This document shows positions 1 through 13,900 of a stretch of DNA of 64,000 bases, one piece after another (the first letter of the stretch is position 1; the number at the start of each line of letters is the position of its first letter). Where the stretch lies: positions 1 through 64,000 of the forward strand of contig JAUJYN010000056.1 in the NCBI GenBank assembly GCA_030737835.1. Reading direction: 5' to 3'. This DNA is from Acorus gramineus (Eukaryota; Streptophyta; Magnoliopsida; Acorales; Acoraceae). The notes beneath the pieces were generated by a model that was given only the letters and a program-made list of their open reading frames with translations, was not told the origin of the DNA and did not search any database. The translations under genes were made by a program, and so were the position numbers.

Positions 1-830
1 CACAAAATAGAAGAACTCTTTTAACCTTACAACTATGGAGTTACTTCTTTAGAATGTCACTCAGGACTCACAATACTCACATAACCTATGTGTGTTCAAC
101 TTTTTTTGCACATTACAATCAACGAATACCTATGAACACACGGAGAATTAGAACTTCTCCCTTATTACCACTTAATCAAAGCTTTCCTTTAACATACAAT
201 GGGTATAATACATTCTACCAAGAGCATGTTAAAAAAGGATTCATTGGTTGGGATTTGTGGGCAATGAGTGTATGTTGCAGGTCTTGGGGCTCGCAAGATC
301 TAGGCATGGTTACTTGGTCTACTAAATAAATGAAAATTTTTATAATTAAAAGTGGAACATCATCCTTAGATTCTCGTGAGATTCTTTTTTATCTTGGTAT
401 TGATATTGCTCAACTCATGAGGCGGAGAGATGCTTTGGACACTCTTCTATTTAATAAAATGAGGCGGTGCGTACCATGTTTTTCCAAAAAAATAGAAAAA
501 AAGATTAGAAGTTTTTTTTAAAATGTATTTTGTGGTTTGCCTGGGGGATATGACCCTTTTAGGGATGCAATTTGCAAGTTTAAGATACTGAAAATTTTTT
601 TTAACTTTGGACTGCTAGATGAGTGGAAACTCATGCAACTGCTACCGCATGCAAATATTTGTACGATGAGCCCGCGCTGCTAACCCAACTTCAACTTGTT
701 GACATCAGTGATAAATCAACAAGTTATGCTTTGTCATTGTTTACTCACATAAGATCTGGATATTTCAGATATTATTATTCTCTTCTCCTCTTTTTTGTTC
801 TTACCTATTTCTTACAACCACCATATACAG
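1..830. other. Left flank, probably intron of the TBC-like gene
   Basis: No exon could be recognised here. The stretch ends in a T-rich tract and a CAG acceptor at 828-830, right before the first recognisable exon of the TBC-like gene. It is therefore probably intron, with the earlier exons lying outside the window. The open frames in this stretch have no recognisable similarity and I leave them out. Confidence 0.5.
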
Positions 831-3803
831 GAAAAATACGAGGAGGCCATGAGTACACTTGCACAAATGGAGAAGAGGGCAGTTATGGCGGAAACAATGC
901 TGGAAGCTACCTTGCAGTATCAGTCTGGTCAGGTTAAAGCATTGCAGCCTCCATCCCCTTCTCCTAGGTACGTCATTCAAATCTTAAGTTGGGATTGTTA
1001 CTCTCTGCATAGCCTTTGAATTGGAAAACATGCCATCCAATTATGTCTTTTGTTTTTTTTTCTTTGTTCTTTTTTTTTTTTATTTATTGAAAAGAGGTGG
1101 GAACTCTGCCATCCATAATTTTATTAGAACCAATAAAGATAAAGAAGAAAACCAAATATGGATCACGGTAGATGAATGATCTACGCAGCCACACCTAAAC
1201 AAAGTCTAAAGTTGCTTATGGATCTGACCCTACTTCTATCCAGCCCCGTCTCCTATCTAGCAAGAACCCTGACAACTTGCTACAATCCAGCACCTCCAAT
1301 CTGTCTTGTGCAGTCTTACAACCCGTACCCCAACCAAGTTCTTTTCCCAGACTTTGACAAAATACAGGGTGCTCTTACAACCTGTACTCCAAAAATTGGC
1401 TCATGAGGATTGAGTTGGTATGCAATTTTGTATGTTGATCTCAAATATTTTATATTGATGTCATCTTTTGGTTGACTTGTTCCTTGTAATGTGTTCACTA
1501 TATATGAGTATCATTTTCTGTGACCAATGTCATTGAGAAATTACAATAGTTGCATCTTTTGTAGTAAAATATTTTTTTTTTCTTCTAAATATGATCCATT
1601 ATGACCTGCAACAGGCTCTCAACCTGTTGTCAACACTCCCAAAAAGGAGAAATTTTGACAATAAATGGTCTGATGCCTCATTTGTAGAAGGTTAGTAGAT
1701 GGGCTTTTCATGCATCGGCCAAGGATAGATGTGCACACGTATCTTATTGGTTTCATAGTTTATGTTCATGCAAATTTGAAGCAAATATTTGGCTTCCCTG
1801 GACATGAAAGGAGTTTAGAGGAGGATAGAAGTTGCATGAAGTATAGGTGTTCCATATCTGAGGCAGTTTTCATCACCAAATAACTAAATGGAAACACATT
1901 ACCATTTGCTACATTTGTCTGTTCAGGATTATGACTAGTTGCAAGCTTATTAAGGATCATTTGATAACCATGCAGTTTGCATTGTTTTACAGTTTATTTA
2001 CTTGAACAGACCCTTAGGTGTCCATATTGTAGTAAATGAAGCAGACAAGGATGATATGGACAACATTTATCTTATGTATTCAGAATTAATTTTAGAACAA
2101 ATAGTAGACAAATTGAATGGAAATTAGGAAATATGAGAGAGATTAATACCAATGCTTATCTTCGAATTGTGCGATAGTGTATGGTAATCATGTTCCATAT
2201 CTTATTGCAATGGTATTTTTCATTTATGGACCCCATCAGCACTTGATTGTGACTGGCAAGCACCGAAATAATGTTTGTTGGCTACCTCTCAATTTGTCCA
2301 GAATCATATATATTGTTTCAATTTACTGATCTTAATATCAAATTTCTGCACCATTTTTCTTATTGAAATGAGCAGTTTTTTTTCTATGATGAATGATTAA
2401 CCTTCTTATGAGGCTTCTTGCCTTTTACCACCCGATGTTGTTTCCACTTCATAACAAATTGGAACACAATTACATGAGTTTTCAATAGATGAGGTGGCTA
2501 GGATCATTGGCCACATGTGACAATTGGCAACCGCTTTAAAGTTCAGTTGCTATCCTGTATGCAGAGTTTTTAGGACAGTTCATTTTCTGAAGTCTACCCA
2601 CATAATATCTACATTCCCCCTCCATTTACTATATCTGCAAGCACTACTTTCTTCTGTTTTCTGAATCAGTTTGAGTAATTATCCATGCCCGTCCACTTCT
2701 GAGAGGTTGCTTCCCTCTGTTTTATGAATGAGTTTTGAGTAATCATACACATAGTTTGAAGTGCGGCCGCACATGCTGATGTGCGCCCCCGAGCGCACAT
2801 TCCATCCCATATGCGGAGCACGTTCGAATTCAGCTCGAACTGACTTAAGAGGGCATTCGAAGTTCAGTTCGAACTGACTCCGAACAGTGAAACCTTCCTC
2901 TGAGTTTGAATTGTCGTTCGAACGGTAATTCGAACGGCAACATACCGTTCAAAATCCGTTCGGTTGCTTTACCCTATGTGTGACCGCATGTTCGGAACAT
3001 GCGGTTGCATATGCCATGTGCGGACCCCACTGCACATGCGGTCCGCACATGGTTTTGAACTATGATCATACATGCTTATTCAGATTCGAGAGGTGCAGAC
3101 AGTGACTTGATTTTATATTGTGCCCTGTAGATCTGGAGGTAATCAGGAGCCCATGCAAGAATTCCCTTCAAGGAAAGTAGGTCTTCTCTCCAGACCATTT
3201 GGACTTGGTTGGCGGAACAAGGTACACACTGTGCAATGATGCTAGAAATTTGTATTTAAAATGTAGCTAAATAAATATGGGCTTCTGTGGGCTGTTGGGG
3301 GGGATAAGCTGTAAATATGGAACACAGCTGTCTCAGCATTTGCCATCTAATTACATCTTGGTCTGGCCTTCTCTTGGGAATTGTGGCCTTAGCTGTTAAG
3401 TTTTTTATACATATGTTAATGTATGGAATATTATATAAATAATAAACCATCCGCCACAAAAACATCCATCTGATGGTAATCGACAGTTTTAGATCACATT
3501 TCCCACACCGCTAAAAAACTGTTAAAACATTGTGTTTTAGCATTGATGATCCCAGGTGGTAGCTGGAAACAAAAAAGGAGTGTAACATAGTTACCCATAA
3601 CCTCTCTTCAGCTAAGTGTTCATTTATATGTTTTTTAATCTGGTTCCATCAGTTTGTAACTTGATTTTTTTACCCTTCAGTCACCACAGGGTAAAACAAG
3701 CAACACAGAGGAACCGAGCGACAGCAAGCCCAACAATGATGTTGTACAAGCCCCGTCAGACCTTGAGAAAGAGATGAACGGTAACGAAAACTCAGAAAAG
3801 TAG
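831..3803 (+). CDS. TBC-domain Rab GTPase-activating protein, C-terminal exons (partial)
   Basis: Three exons are seen: 831-967, 3131-3221 and 3681-3803. All have GT donors and AG acceptors, and the phases add to 351 nt: 116 codons plus a TAG stop at 3801-3803. The first exon gives a charged coiled-coil segment beginning EKYEEAMSTLAQMEKRAV and running to LEATLQYQSGQVKAL. The second gives EFPSRKVGLLSRPFGLGW followed by RNK. The third is an acidic, Ser/Asn-rich tail. This pattern is what I know from the C-terminus of plant EVI5-like TBC (Ypt/Rab-GAP) proteins, which stimulate GTP hydrolysis by Rab GTPases in membrane traffic. The catalytic TBC domain itself would lie upstream, outside the window. 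An AATAAA at 4059-4064, about 256 bp past the stop, may be the polyadenylation signal. The large intron 968-3130 carries a MITE at 2750-3064. Family recognition is by eye from the tail only. Confidence 0.8.
2750..3064. mobile_element. hAT-type MITE with 8-bp target-site duplication
   Basis: A 315-bp element lies in the intron of the TBC-like gene and ends about 66 bp before the acceptor at 3130. It is flanked by a perfect 8-bp duplication, ATCATACA, at 2742-2749 and 3065-3072. The ends are imperfect inverted repeats: CATAGTTTGAAGTGCGGCCG on the left; the right end, reverse-complemented, reads CATAGTTCAAAACCATGTGC and then GGACCGCATG. The interior is far richer in GC than the surrounding intron and is full of TTCGAA-type palindromes. 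An 8-bp duplication is the hAT signature. No coding capacity was seen. Confidence 0.85.
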
Positions 3804-4918
3804 AATGCCTTTGGTGCAGTTGATGCAAAACTGGAGGGATGGTATAAATAAGATATACCATGTTCATTCTGCACTCCTCGGCGGCATATTCTTTCATTGT
3901 TTATACATCCGCCCTTAAATTATTACAGTGATGGCTCCGGGTACTGTTGATTACCCACTCGCGTTGTATCAAAATGCAATATAGAGAAGAGCTGCAATCT
4001 TGTAGGGTCCGGAATATTTATATGTGCATTGCTTACCATTTCTCAGAACAGATCATATAATAAATAATATAAAAGTTGTATTACTTATTATTCTTTAAGG
4101 TATTGATAGGAAAGCATTAGTATTTGTATTCAAGTTTGTCTTTCTTTATATTTTGGATTTCTTCAGATATGTTTTGTAAGAATGTTTAAAAGAAGATGCT
4201 TCAGAATTTATTGGAAGTGTTTGGCAGTTCAATCTATGTGTCTGTATTATGCTTTTGTTTTCCAGACTAACAAAGCGTTATGCCTTCTCTGAGTGAGTTG
4301 TTGCACAGTGGTTTTTGAATGGTCGAAATCTGGAAAGCATAGCTGATTTTCTAAGGCGCACCCAAGAGAAAAAGTTGGTCATTAAAGCCAAAAAGTCAAG
4401 TAGGGGGAGATCTGATGACAAATGCGCTCACCTAACTCTGTTGTTTGGGATGAGAACTATTTTTCCCTAGTAAAGGTCAATGAAAAAAGATGGAAATCTT
4501 TCTAGAAAAAAACTATACTTGGTCATTTTTTATAAATTGTTTACTATTTGATTTTTTTTAAAGGATATAATTGACTAATTAATTATATATATTAATAAAT
4601 TCAATGCATTCATTTTACGTTGTTTTTTTAAATTAAATTTTTTTTTTTTTTTTTTGTGAGAGTACAGAAACGACATAGTAGAGTATGTATTAGAGCAGGT
4701 CATTTCATATACTCATGATGTGTGGTGATAACCATGGCTAAGTGTAGTAGAGTAGTACACAATACACCATACCATAACTATTATAATTTTGGTTTCTAGT
4801 ACTCAACTCTTTTTTAACTTTCTGTTTGCAGTCGTTATTGCACTGACACGGTACGTGAAATTGCGTAAGGTGGTATATATCATATTACTAAAAATATAAT
4901 ATACATATTCAATTCATG

Positions 4919-4946
4919 TTTTTTTTTTTTTTTTTTTTTTTTTTTT
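4919..4946. repeat. Poly-T tract of about 28
   Basis: An uninterrupted T run in intergenic DNA. It could be a simple-sequence expansion or the A-tail of a decayed minus-strand retroposon; no SINE or LINE body was recognised next to it. Confidence 0.7.
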
Positions 4947-5091
4947 GTAAAAAACAAAATATGTGTAGGCTGCAAACAAAGTTGAGCATAACATTTTCCT
5001 ATAATTTTACACTGGAGTCATTTTAAACTTATAGAACTAACCATCAGGATCGGAGGCCCATGTGACGAAACCCAAGCAAACTTTTAGGGTT

Positions 5092-6045
5092 TAAACTTCT
5101 GTTTTCATAGAAGAATAGATGTAGAATATTGTGAAATAGATGTGAATAAATTTCCAAAACTTATTTGTTTGTAAAAAAATGTCAGTATAGCTAAGCCATG
5201 GTGGGAATAAACTGGTATTTGCATTTCAGATTCTCTTAGAATTGTGTTTTTTCATCCAATCTATTTCATTACCCCCTATAGGGTGTGACATTAGGTTATT
5301 CGCTCCCGATAGCTATACTGGGATAGATATCAATCCAGGTTGAATAAACAACTTTTTGTTTGGTTGTGTTTTTTGTTATTCTCATTAGGAAACGTAAAAA
5401 TAAATTTTTTGTTGTTTGGTTCACCTTGGATAAAGTGATGATAAATGGTTGATAAGTGATGAATAAGAGTTTATGATTTCTTAAATGACAATTATACCCC
5501 CTGGGAATAGTGTGAGAGATATATGATTGATTTGATAGATGTGACAGTTTTTAGAATCTGTGTAAGTCTGTTAGGTGAGATAAATTTTTTAAAATGACAG
5601 AGAAGGATATTTTTATCCATTGGCATAAATAAACCTTGATAAGCAATTCCACCATTTTTTTAGAATAGTTATCAGGCCTTATCCTAGCTTATCCAGACAT
5701 AACTATCGGGGTTTATTCTATCAAAACAAACAACTTTTTTTAGCTATTCTCATCTATTCTTCATTATTCTTGTCTTATGTTCCACGCCATACGGGGGGTT
5801 AGTGTAAGAGGGCCCATATGTCAAGTCAGTTGTCATCACCTCTTATAATTGAAGGGGCTCACGTGTTAAATTATTTTTTTACCTTTTATTAATCATTATC
5901 AAATTTTCTTCATATTTTATCCTAAATTATCCATGGTCGACCGCACAAACAAAATTTAATCATTACATTTCTAAGTGAGAATAACTAAAAATACAACCAC
6001 ACAAAAAATAGTTTATTCTATTGATATAATTATTTAGAAAAATTT
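5092..6045. mobile_element. Decayed Tourist-like MITE cluster with internal inverted repeat
   Basis: Parts of this stretch resemble the clean Tourist element at 14302-14762. Shared features are an AGAATTGTGTT start of one block, the phrase TTGTCATCACCTCTTATAA, an AT-rich middle, and an end containing AAAATACAACCACACAAAAAA. Arms at about 5343-5384 and 5976-6017 are inverted repeats of about 42 bp with several mismatches. That suggests one related copy nested in another in the opposite orientation. Ends and target-site duplications could not be fixed, so the boundaries are approximate. Confidence 0.5.
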
Positions 6046-8347
6046 ATATACTACCTAAATGGAGGCTAAAAAAACAGATAAAAGCATGAAGCAATGGTAT
6101 TCACTGACAACCTTTGAATATGATCTCTCTTTTTCTCACACGCACACTAAAATATGGAGGACAGAATTTCCTGCGGTGATCAACAATTCAACATATTCTG
6201 AACTTTTTTAATGTATAAATTTGCCTAGTGAAATACATAATAAAATTAAAAAAGAGCGCGCGCACACACAACTTTGTTAACTTTGACCAAGCAAAAAAAA
6301 AAATCTTTGTTAACTTTGTTAAAGCAGCCATTGTTAATGACATATTGAGAGTTTAGAGATTATGAGATGTTCCGTTCTACCTGGGGACATACCTATTTGT
6401 TTATTGGTTGTTAAGGGATAATCATTTCACATCCATTTTTACAGTCCCAACATGTTTTAATTTTTTTTTTAAATTTTATTTATCTATTGAAGTACGTGCA
6501 ACAAAAAATGAGTATACTAGGACGAATTGTATGCATATTTTCTTTCATTTTCCATAATCAAGTATATATTTGCCTCATTGAGTATATATTTAAATAGAGA
6601 CTTCATATAGTCAGTTGGAATTGCATGAATGACTGAGTGTATCAATGCCCATAAATTTATCCTCAAATGAGAGATCTTTAATTATTATGAACATCAAGAA
6701 TGAGCTATGAGCAAAATCTCAGATCTATATCCAAATATGTGAATGTGAGATGTTTAAATACCTCTAGTTATGAAGTTACTCTAATTTTAAAACCTAGAAA
6801 AAATTAAACACACGAAGAGGTTCGATTTTCTTAATAAAATTCACATTTATTTTTGTAAATCTATATATGATTGATTAAAATTCATACATGGTAAATTTAT
6901 ACTATAAATTTAGAGAATTTAATGCCCCATTTATATTTGCGTTTGGTCAGCTTCCGTGTTTCAAAAATGAAAGATTTTCAAATATAAATTCAAACATATT
7001 TTCAGCGTTTAGTTTTTTTTAATTCACTATTTTATTTAACAAAACAATGTTTTTGAAAGATTGAGTTTGAAAACAAGATTTAAAAAATCTTGATATTTCA
7101 ATTACACATCCAAACTCAACTCAAGGTTTCCTCCTAACTACACTTATGAGTCGTGTTCATAACTTCATATCAGAACTTTAGAACTTTAGTTCAAATAATA
7201 AACCTGACAGGGCCGGCCAAAACAATATTTCTAAAAAATCCTTATAACTTACTTTCGGCAGTTCTTCCATTTTGTATAACGAGAATAACATTCATAATTA
7301 TTCTATTGCACACTCGTTTTTTTTTTTACTCTTACCTTTTTTTTTTAGAGCCCCATTTATAGTGGATGAAATCTTTTTGACTCTTACCTTTATTCAAAAG
7401 ATAGTGTCTACTGCTCTTTCATAATGCAAACTCAGATATCTCACTCGTTTAAAAAGTTGGAAAAGATTGGCCTACATGTCTACACAGAAAATGACTGTCA
7501 GGAACCACTACCAATGTAAGTGCATCACAGTATCTGGAGTTGTACACCTTCACTTTTCTCTATCACCACTGACTAGGGATCACCGTCTTGTCTATACCAT
7601 TGCTCCCGCGAACACATGAATGGATCATCCTTTTGTTTTTTCTTGTACCTACTCTTGTTGGATAATGTTACGTGTAATCCTGTTTTTAGTTTCAATTTCA
7701 GCCTACACATGTTTAAATTTTTTTAAAAAGTATGCATCATTTAAAGAGGTACATGTTTTTATAAAAAAAGAAAAAACAAAGAAGCATATGCTTAAATGAA
7801 TTGCATGGATGCATTTAAAAAAAATGTGAATAATTTACATCGATTCATATATCTCATTAATGTGAGTATATACTTTGATAATCTTATATCGACACATGGG
7901 ACTAGTAAAAAACGGGTGTGTAATAGCACTCAATTTTATTAGGGTGCATGGGACGACGACCCTCAATCATCAAATGGAATTAGTCCTTTCATTACACATT
8001 TGACTGCAACCCGAGTATGTAAACTTTCATAATGTTGTTCTTCTTAAAACCCTTTACATCAAGATTATATATGATCCTGTTATGAGGATCTAGGAAAATT
8101 AGAGTTTGGATTGTTGATAGAAACCTAAGATTTTGTATTTCATTTACCCTTTGGGGAAATGGGTTCCATGCCTCTCAATAGGGAGACAGATGACAATGAA
8201 GGGAAGCGTTCGACATGGTTTCTGTCAAACGAAGATATCTATTATGTTCAGGTGCCATTCGACATGATGATCGTCAACCAACTTTAGATAATCGATAGGG
8301 CTACTATCGACAAGTTCAAACAACATGCTTTAATCCAAATGAGGTTT

Positions 8348-8447
8348 GGTAACTGGTGCTTTGTTGAATGTGTATACGTGTATTTAGAATTTATTGTGGT
8401 AACTGGTGCTCTGTTGAATGTGTATACGTGTATTTAGAATTCATTGG
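8348..8447. repeat. Tandem duplication, 50-bp unit
   Basis: Two adjacent copies (8348-8397 and 8398-8447) share the start GGTAACTGGTGCT and a common TGTATACGTGTATTTAGAAT stretch. By eye they differ at three positions. Confidence 0.9.
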
Positions 8448-8731
8448 ATTTCGTGAGCCGTTCGACAGGTTTTCAGTTGGCAATTATTGTTTGGGATGTC
8501 ATGATATCCGTTGACCTAGAAAAAACTCATTAACATTCCACATAGCGACTATCAAATATTTTAAACAATTGTCGACATGACAACTATCAAATGTTTTAAA
8601 TAATGATCAACAAGGTGACTATGAATTGTGTAAAACAAAGGTAGACAGGTTATTGGTGAACTTGATTGTGGGATTAGTGGTTTTCAAAATAAACCTATGG
8701 ATTTTTTGGTTGGTGGGCTTACTGAGTTGGT

Positions 8732-8927
8732 TAGGGGATAATGACACTCCAAACTAATAAAACTTTACACACTTTTCTCTAACTCAAGGGACCCTTTGAA
8801 AGTGGGTGAAGATTATCTTTGACCAAGTATAGGGGATAATGACACTCCAAACTAATAAAACTTTACACACTTTTCTCTAACTCAAGGGACCCTTTGAAAG
8901 TGGGTGAAGATTATCTTTGACCAAGTA
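8732..8927. repeat. Tandem duplication, 98-bp unit, copies identical by eye
   Basis: Two adjacent units, 8732-8829 and 8830-8927, both start TAGGGGATAATGACACTCC and end TTTGACCAAGTA. I found no difference between them, so the duplication is recent or an assembly artefact. Confidence 0.92.
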
Positions 8928-10923
8928 TACTACAAAGTAATATATTATAATATCCATGAATTTAATCTACTTTTATTCTATTATGTAATCACTTTTATCT
9001 TTGACTAACATGTTTTTATGCCAATGGAACGTATGGTAATATAAAAGAGAGGAGAGTAATGATTGATGCACTGGCTTTTTTGTTAATACTTATGTAATGC
9101 AGTTTTTATTTTTATTTTAGGGGACATTAATTCTGACTATTTTTTTGATCCGTTATTTTTTATTCCTCCACTTTTTTAGCACATGAAAGCATACCTATAC
9201 TAATCATTATATTATTAAAGGTTCTTCCATCCAAATATTATCAGTAGATAACAATATAGATGAGATTAATAATGTTCAGGATTTAACAGGATACTTGGAT
9301 GACACAACAATTACAAGGTTAACCTAATAAACATACATGGGGAATGGATAGCAGACACACAGCATAGCAATTTACAAAGAGATAATTCATGGGATAAACA
9401 ATAGAAAAGGAGACAGAATGAAATAAAAATGTGACCACTAACTAAAAAATTCCAGCGAGTTAAAAAATGGAGGTTGAAAAATATTTGCAATTAATTTCTC
9501 TTTTATTTTATTACCAATGACTATTAGGTGGATTAGTTAAACTCATGTTTAAAGATAAAAAAAAAGGACATTCTTAACACATATGATGCCAAGTGATATT
9601 TGAACATCATTTTGTCAAGCAGTTTCGAATTACATTTCAACTCAATATTACAGAAAAAAATCTTAAATTTTTTTTACTTTGTAAATAGGAAAAATGATAC
9701 ACATTCCTATGTAATGGTACCAGTGCTTGAAGTGGTCTCCAAGTATGCCAAATTCTATTTTGAGAATTTTTGAGAGATGACAAGGCAGAGCATCAGGGTA
9801 TAGGGCTTAACAGGTTCTGCCTTTATTCAGTTAGACGCGAAGGAACTGAGCGTGGCGGAGTAGAGACGAGGAGGGGGTGGTTATATCAAGTCAAGTAGAA
9901 ACCTTTTCTACTCCTCGTCAAGCGCCTGCTGATGTTTTTTCTATTCTTTTGGTTATGCATCTTTCTCCTTTACGCCCCTCTCACCTTGTCTATACATTGT
10001 CCGTTCTGAATTTATTTAAAATGAAAATGTCCAAAGTTTACTTTAAAAATATACACGCACCAGTGCTTAAGTAAACTTTTATAAAGGAGTCAGTGATATA
10101 TTTTATAATTGCTTCCCACGTGGGAGGCAACTGCCAATCCCCACTTTCCAACAAGTCCATAGAGGAGTAACATGCAAATAAAATAATAAAGAAGACATTA
10201 AAATAAATTTACATAAAATATCCCATACAATGATAAACCGCAAATCAGTCTCTCCTATACCTAAAAAAGTAGGACCACAAGTTTTTGTATGACAGACTGC
10301 AATTTAGCATCATCCAAAAAAAAAAAAAAAAAAAAATTACAAAAAAATCCAGGTGGTGACATACATCACATATCCATTTCCCTCACGTAAGATTTAAAAT
10401 TTATAATAAAAATTGGATAGTCCAAAGAAAATACATCCAGAGTTTTAGTGAAATTGTAATCCTGAACTCCAATGACCACAAGAGCTGCACCAGTTATGTC
10501 CATAGGCCAAAATTTAACATCCCATGGTTTAAACATTTTCCTGTAACACACACATAAGCTAAGATTTCTTGTTGTTTTTGGAGGGAGTATAAACTGTAGA
10601 TCAAACTGTATAGATGAAACAATTTATAACCAAAGGATGGAGCATAATTATAACAAGTTCACAAGTCATTTAGATACAGGGACCCCAATATAACTCGCAT
10701 GTACACCAGAAAATGAGAGAAAAATAAATAAACCAATCATTTCTCCTAAAACCTTAAATATGGGTCAAGCAGGATTCACTATCTGATCTGGAGGATGAAA
10801 GGGAAGAACAAAATTTGGCAACTAAATGAACCAAATGTATAACCAAAGAGGATAAACAAAAGGTTTTAAGAGTTTGTATTTGTTTTTACCATGTCGATGC
10901 GAGATGAACATGAAGGTCAAAAT

Positions 10924-13900
10924 TCAATTAGAGCCTCCATATTGATCGTTGTCTGAGCCCCCACTCCGTTTCTTGTCGACATCCCTCTTTGTTCGCGGAG
11001 GAGTCCCAGGTGCCAAACAAGTGTTTCCCTGCGCATCTGTGTCATACTTTTGTGATGCAAGGTAAGAGAGTGCCGTCACCACATCTGCAATGACAGGCCG
11101 CATCGAAGGTTGTTCTTGGACACACATCGCAGCCACAGCGAGTGCTTGGTAAAGTCCTCTCACAGGGTACTGTCCCTGAAGCAGTGGATCGGCCATCTGA
11201 GAGAACTTTCTCCGATCTTTGAACAATGGTCGTGCCTGCATAAACATCAATCAAAATGGGTTAAACATAGTTCCTTTATGGGGCACGTCCCCCTTAAGGG
11301 AGACCTAGGTTTGAGTTTTGCATCTGCAAGACTGAAAAAACGCGTGTACAACCATCTAGGCTGGTTTTGTGGGTTTCTGCTCCACATTTTCTAGGTCCCT
11401 GATGACTCAGTCTTCCTAGTACTTGTTGTGGTTTGATTAATTGTATGTCAGGGACTCTGTAGCCCGACACGACCCTTGTACCAACAAAATGGGTCAAAAA
11501 GACACTGCAAGTAAAACAATATACTCGAACAAAGAATGATTGGTCGTACCCAAGCAACAAGATTGTGCTCCCCAGCGGCTCTAGAGTTATCGATTGCCCT
11601 CCTGCCTGTGATGATCTCAAGAAGAACAACTCCGAAGCTATAGACATCTGATTTAAGCGTTAGCTGTCCCGTCATTGCATATTCAGGTGCACAATAACCG
11701 TATGTACCCATCACCCTAGTGGACACATGAGTCTTGTCTCCAACCGGACCGAGTTTTGCCAAGCCGAAATCGGATAGTTTGGGATGGTATCCTTCCCCAA
11801 GCAAAATGTTGGAGCACTTCAGATCACGGTAGATAACGGGAGGATTGGCTTTATTGTGGAGATATTCTAGACCCTTGGCTGCACCAGCAGCTATTTTCAT
11901 TCTTGTATTCCAGTCAAGTCGCATCTTACCAGGCCGAAGGTCTGCCAAAGAAAAATATAGGAGATGACACTAGTCAAAAGAGGGATTGGGTATGAAATTC
12001 TAGAAAGCATGAATACTTCAATTAACAGAAATACACATATCAGACACGGGATATGACATGCCACACATGGTCACGTGTCAGACATGTATCACACGTGCTC
12101 AAAATTTAAAAAATAACTGAATTTTGACCATCCATTGGATACATGATGGACATGGTGTGAACACACAACATTTATGGAGCATGAGATAATGTTTAAAAAT
12201 AAAATTTTGTAAGGTTCATACATGAAGCCAAATGTTGTTAAAATTTTAATTAAGTTGATAGTTGAGAATCATTGTATATCATTTTTTTTAAATATAATTC
12301 ATGGATGTGTGCTCATTTTTTCAAACCATGATAATCATAACATATATGCTATTTTTTTTATTAATTTATTGTTGTGTCCTGCCATTTGCATGACCTAGTT
12401 TTTTAAGTTTTACCGTGTCACCATGTCTGTATCATATTATGTGCATGTCCCATGACCATGTCTATGCTCCATAGATATAAATGCAATGACATAAACTCAC
12501 CCAGGTGTAGAGCAGCAAAGAGATGGCAAAACATAATCGAAAAAATGACAAGAAGCGCATCAAAAAGCAGCATACCATATAGATGGTCTTCCAAAGAGCC
12601 TAATGGCATGTATTCATAAACCAAAAGCCTTTGATCCCCATCAGCACAATAACCAAGTAAATTCACGAGATTATGGTGGTGAAGCAAGCTTAACATCAAC
12701 ACCTCAACAAGGAATTCTCTATTTCCTTGCAACCCATTGCGATCCAGTTGCTTTATTGCCACGACCTGAGTCATAATGGAGTACATGTTTTACTAGTTAA
12801 AAATACCGTAAATACCATTTTTCTGCAAAAACTATTATCCAAGTTAATATGAATGTAATAGATAGGAAAAGTGAGAAAGAAAGATATTAGTGTTGAGAAA
12901 CATATCCTCCAACCTTGTTGATGCTCTCTAATCGACCTTTATATACTCGGCCAAATCCTCCCTCTCCCAGAAGACAATCAGCTCTAAAATTCTTGGTCGC
13001 TGCTTCCAAATCATGAAAAGCAAACGTCTGAGCACTTATCTGATTGGGTCCATTCTTGGTGTTATCCTTTGAATGTACCGGAGGCTCCTTTTTCACATCT
13101 GATGAAGGTTCCTTCTTCACACCCTCCTTCACACCTAACGATGGATTTACCTTTAACTTCTCTGAAAATAATTATAAATAACTAGAATTAACAATGAAGC
13201 CTATTTGAAAGAAATAAGCAAATCAAGAATGAAAAACACATACCCAAATTTCTATATATATTGAGTTTACATGCATGTGTAGGTATGAATATCTTTGCCA
13301 GTGTTAAATCCAATAAAAAGAAATAAAGAAAGATATGGGTATTGATATTCATGTTATCCACCTGAAACTATCCATTCAACGGAACCAAAGTTCCAATAAA
13401 CAATAAAGGAACTAAATGTTTTTTTCCATAAATTATGCATTACACTATGATGAAGATTACTACTAATAAGAAAAAAATCTTATAAATTCTATGTCCTCAT
13501 CATGAAGGAAAATAAATAAATAAAATCTGAAAAGAATCAAACATGTAATAAAGTTAACAAAGAAGAGAAAGCGTATCAGCGATTGATGCTTACAACTAGA
13601 GCCGTCAAATCATATCGAAATCTCACTTCTTTCACAAGGAGAGTCCTTGAACTTAGCTTAGGCTAGGGTTCAATTTCAATAGTGACTTACAGCTTTCAGT
13701 AAACAAAATTCACCCAATTGGAAAATGTTAAAAAAGAAGAGAAGCAGCATACGAGTAATATAAAATTTCTATATATCTAACATAAATTTGAAAAATCTTC
13801 AGAAAAATCCTACAATACGGAAAGCATAATTTGCTTCCAAAGAAAAGTACAGAAAGGGCAATTGACTTTGTCAGTAAATAATGTCTCAGTAATTGACTTC

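Larger units (their letters stand above)
3804..10923. other. AT-rich intergenic region between the two genes
   Basis: About 7.1 kb without a recognisable gene. It holds homopolymer tracts (including an A run at 10316-10337), two tandem duplications and decayed MITE-like sequence, listed separately. The open frames in it are short and have no recognised similarity. Both flanking genes are transcribed toward this region, so both of their 3' untranslated regions lie in it. Confidence 0.6.

Noticed and set aside
54..937. Open frames of 60-104 codons left of the first TBC exon
   Set aside because: No family pattern, AT-rich, and placed in what is most likely intron. The true exon starts at the CAG acceptor at 830.
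7895..8760. Possible CACTA transposon end (ACTAGTAAAAAACGGG) with TCGACA-type repeats
   Set aside because: The terminal CACTA is not intact, no second end or transposase was found, and the internal repeats are weak.
10366..10551. Short minus-strand open frame downstream of the kinase
   Set aside because: It is 61 codons, has no recognisable motif, and lies in the likely 3' flank.
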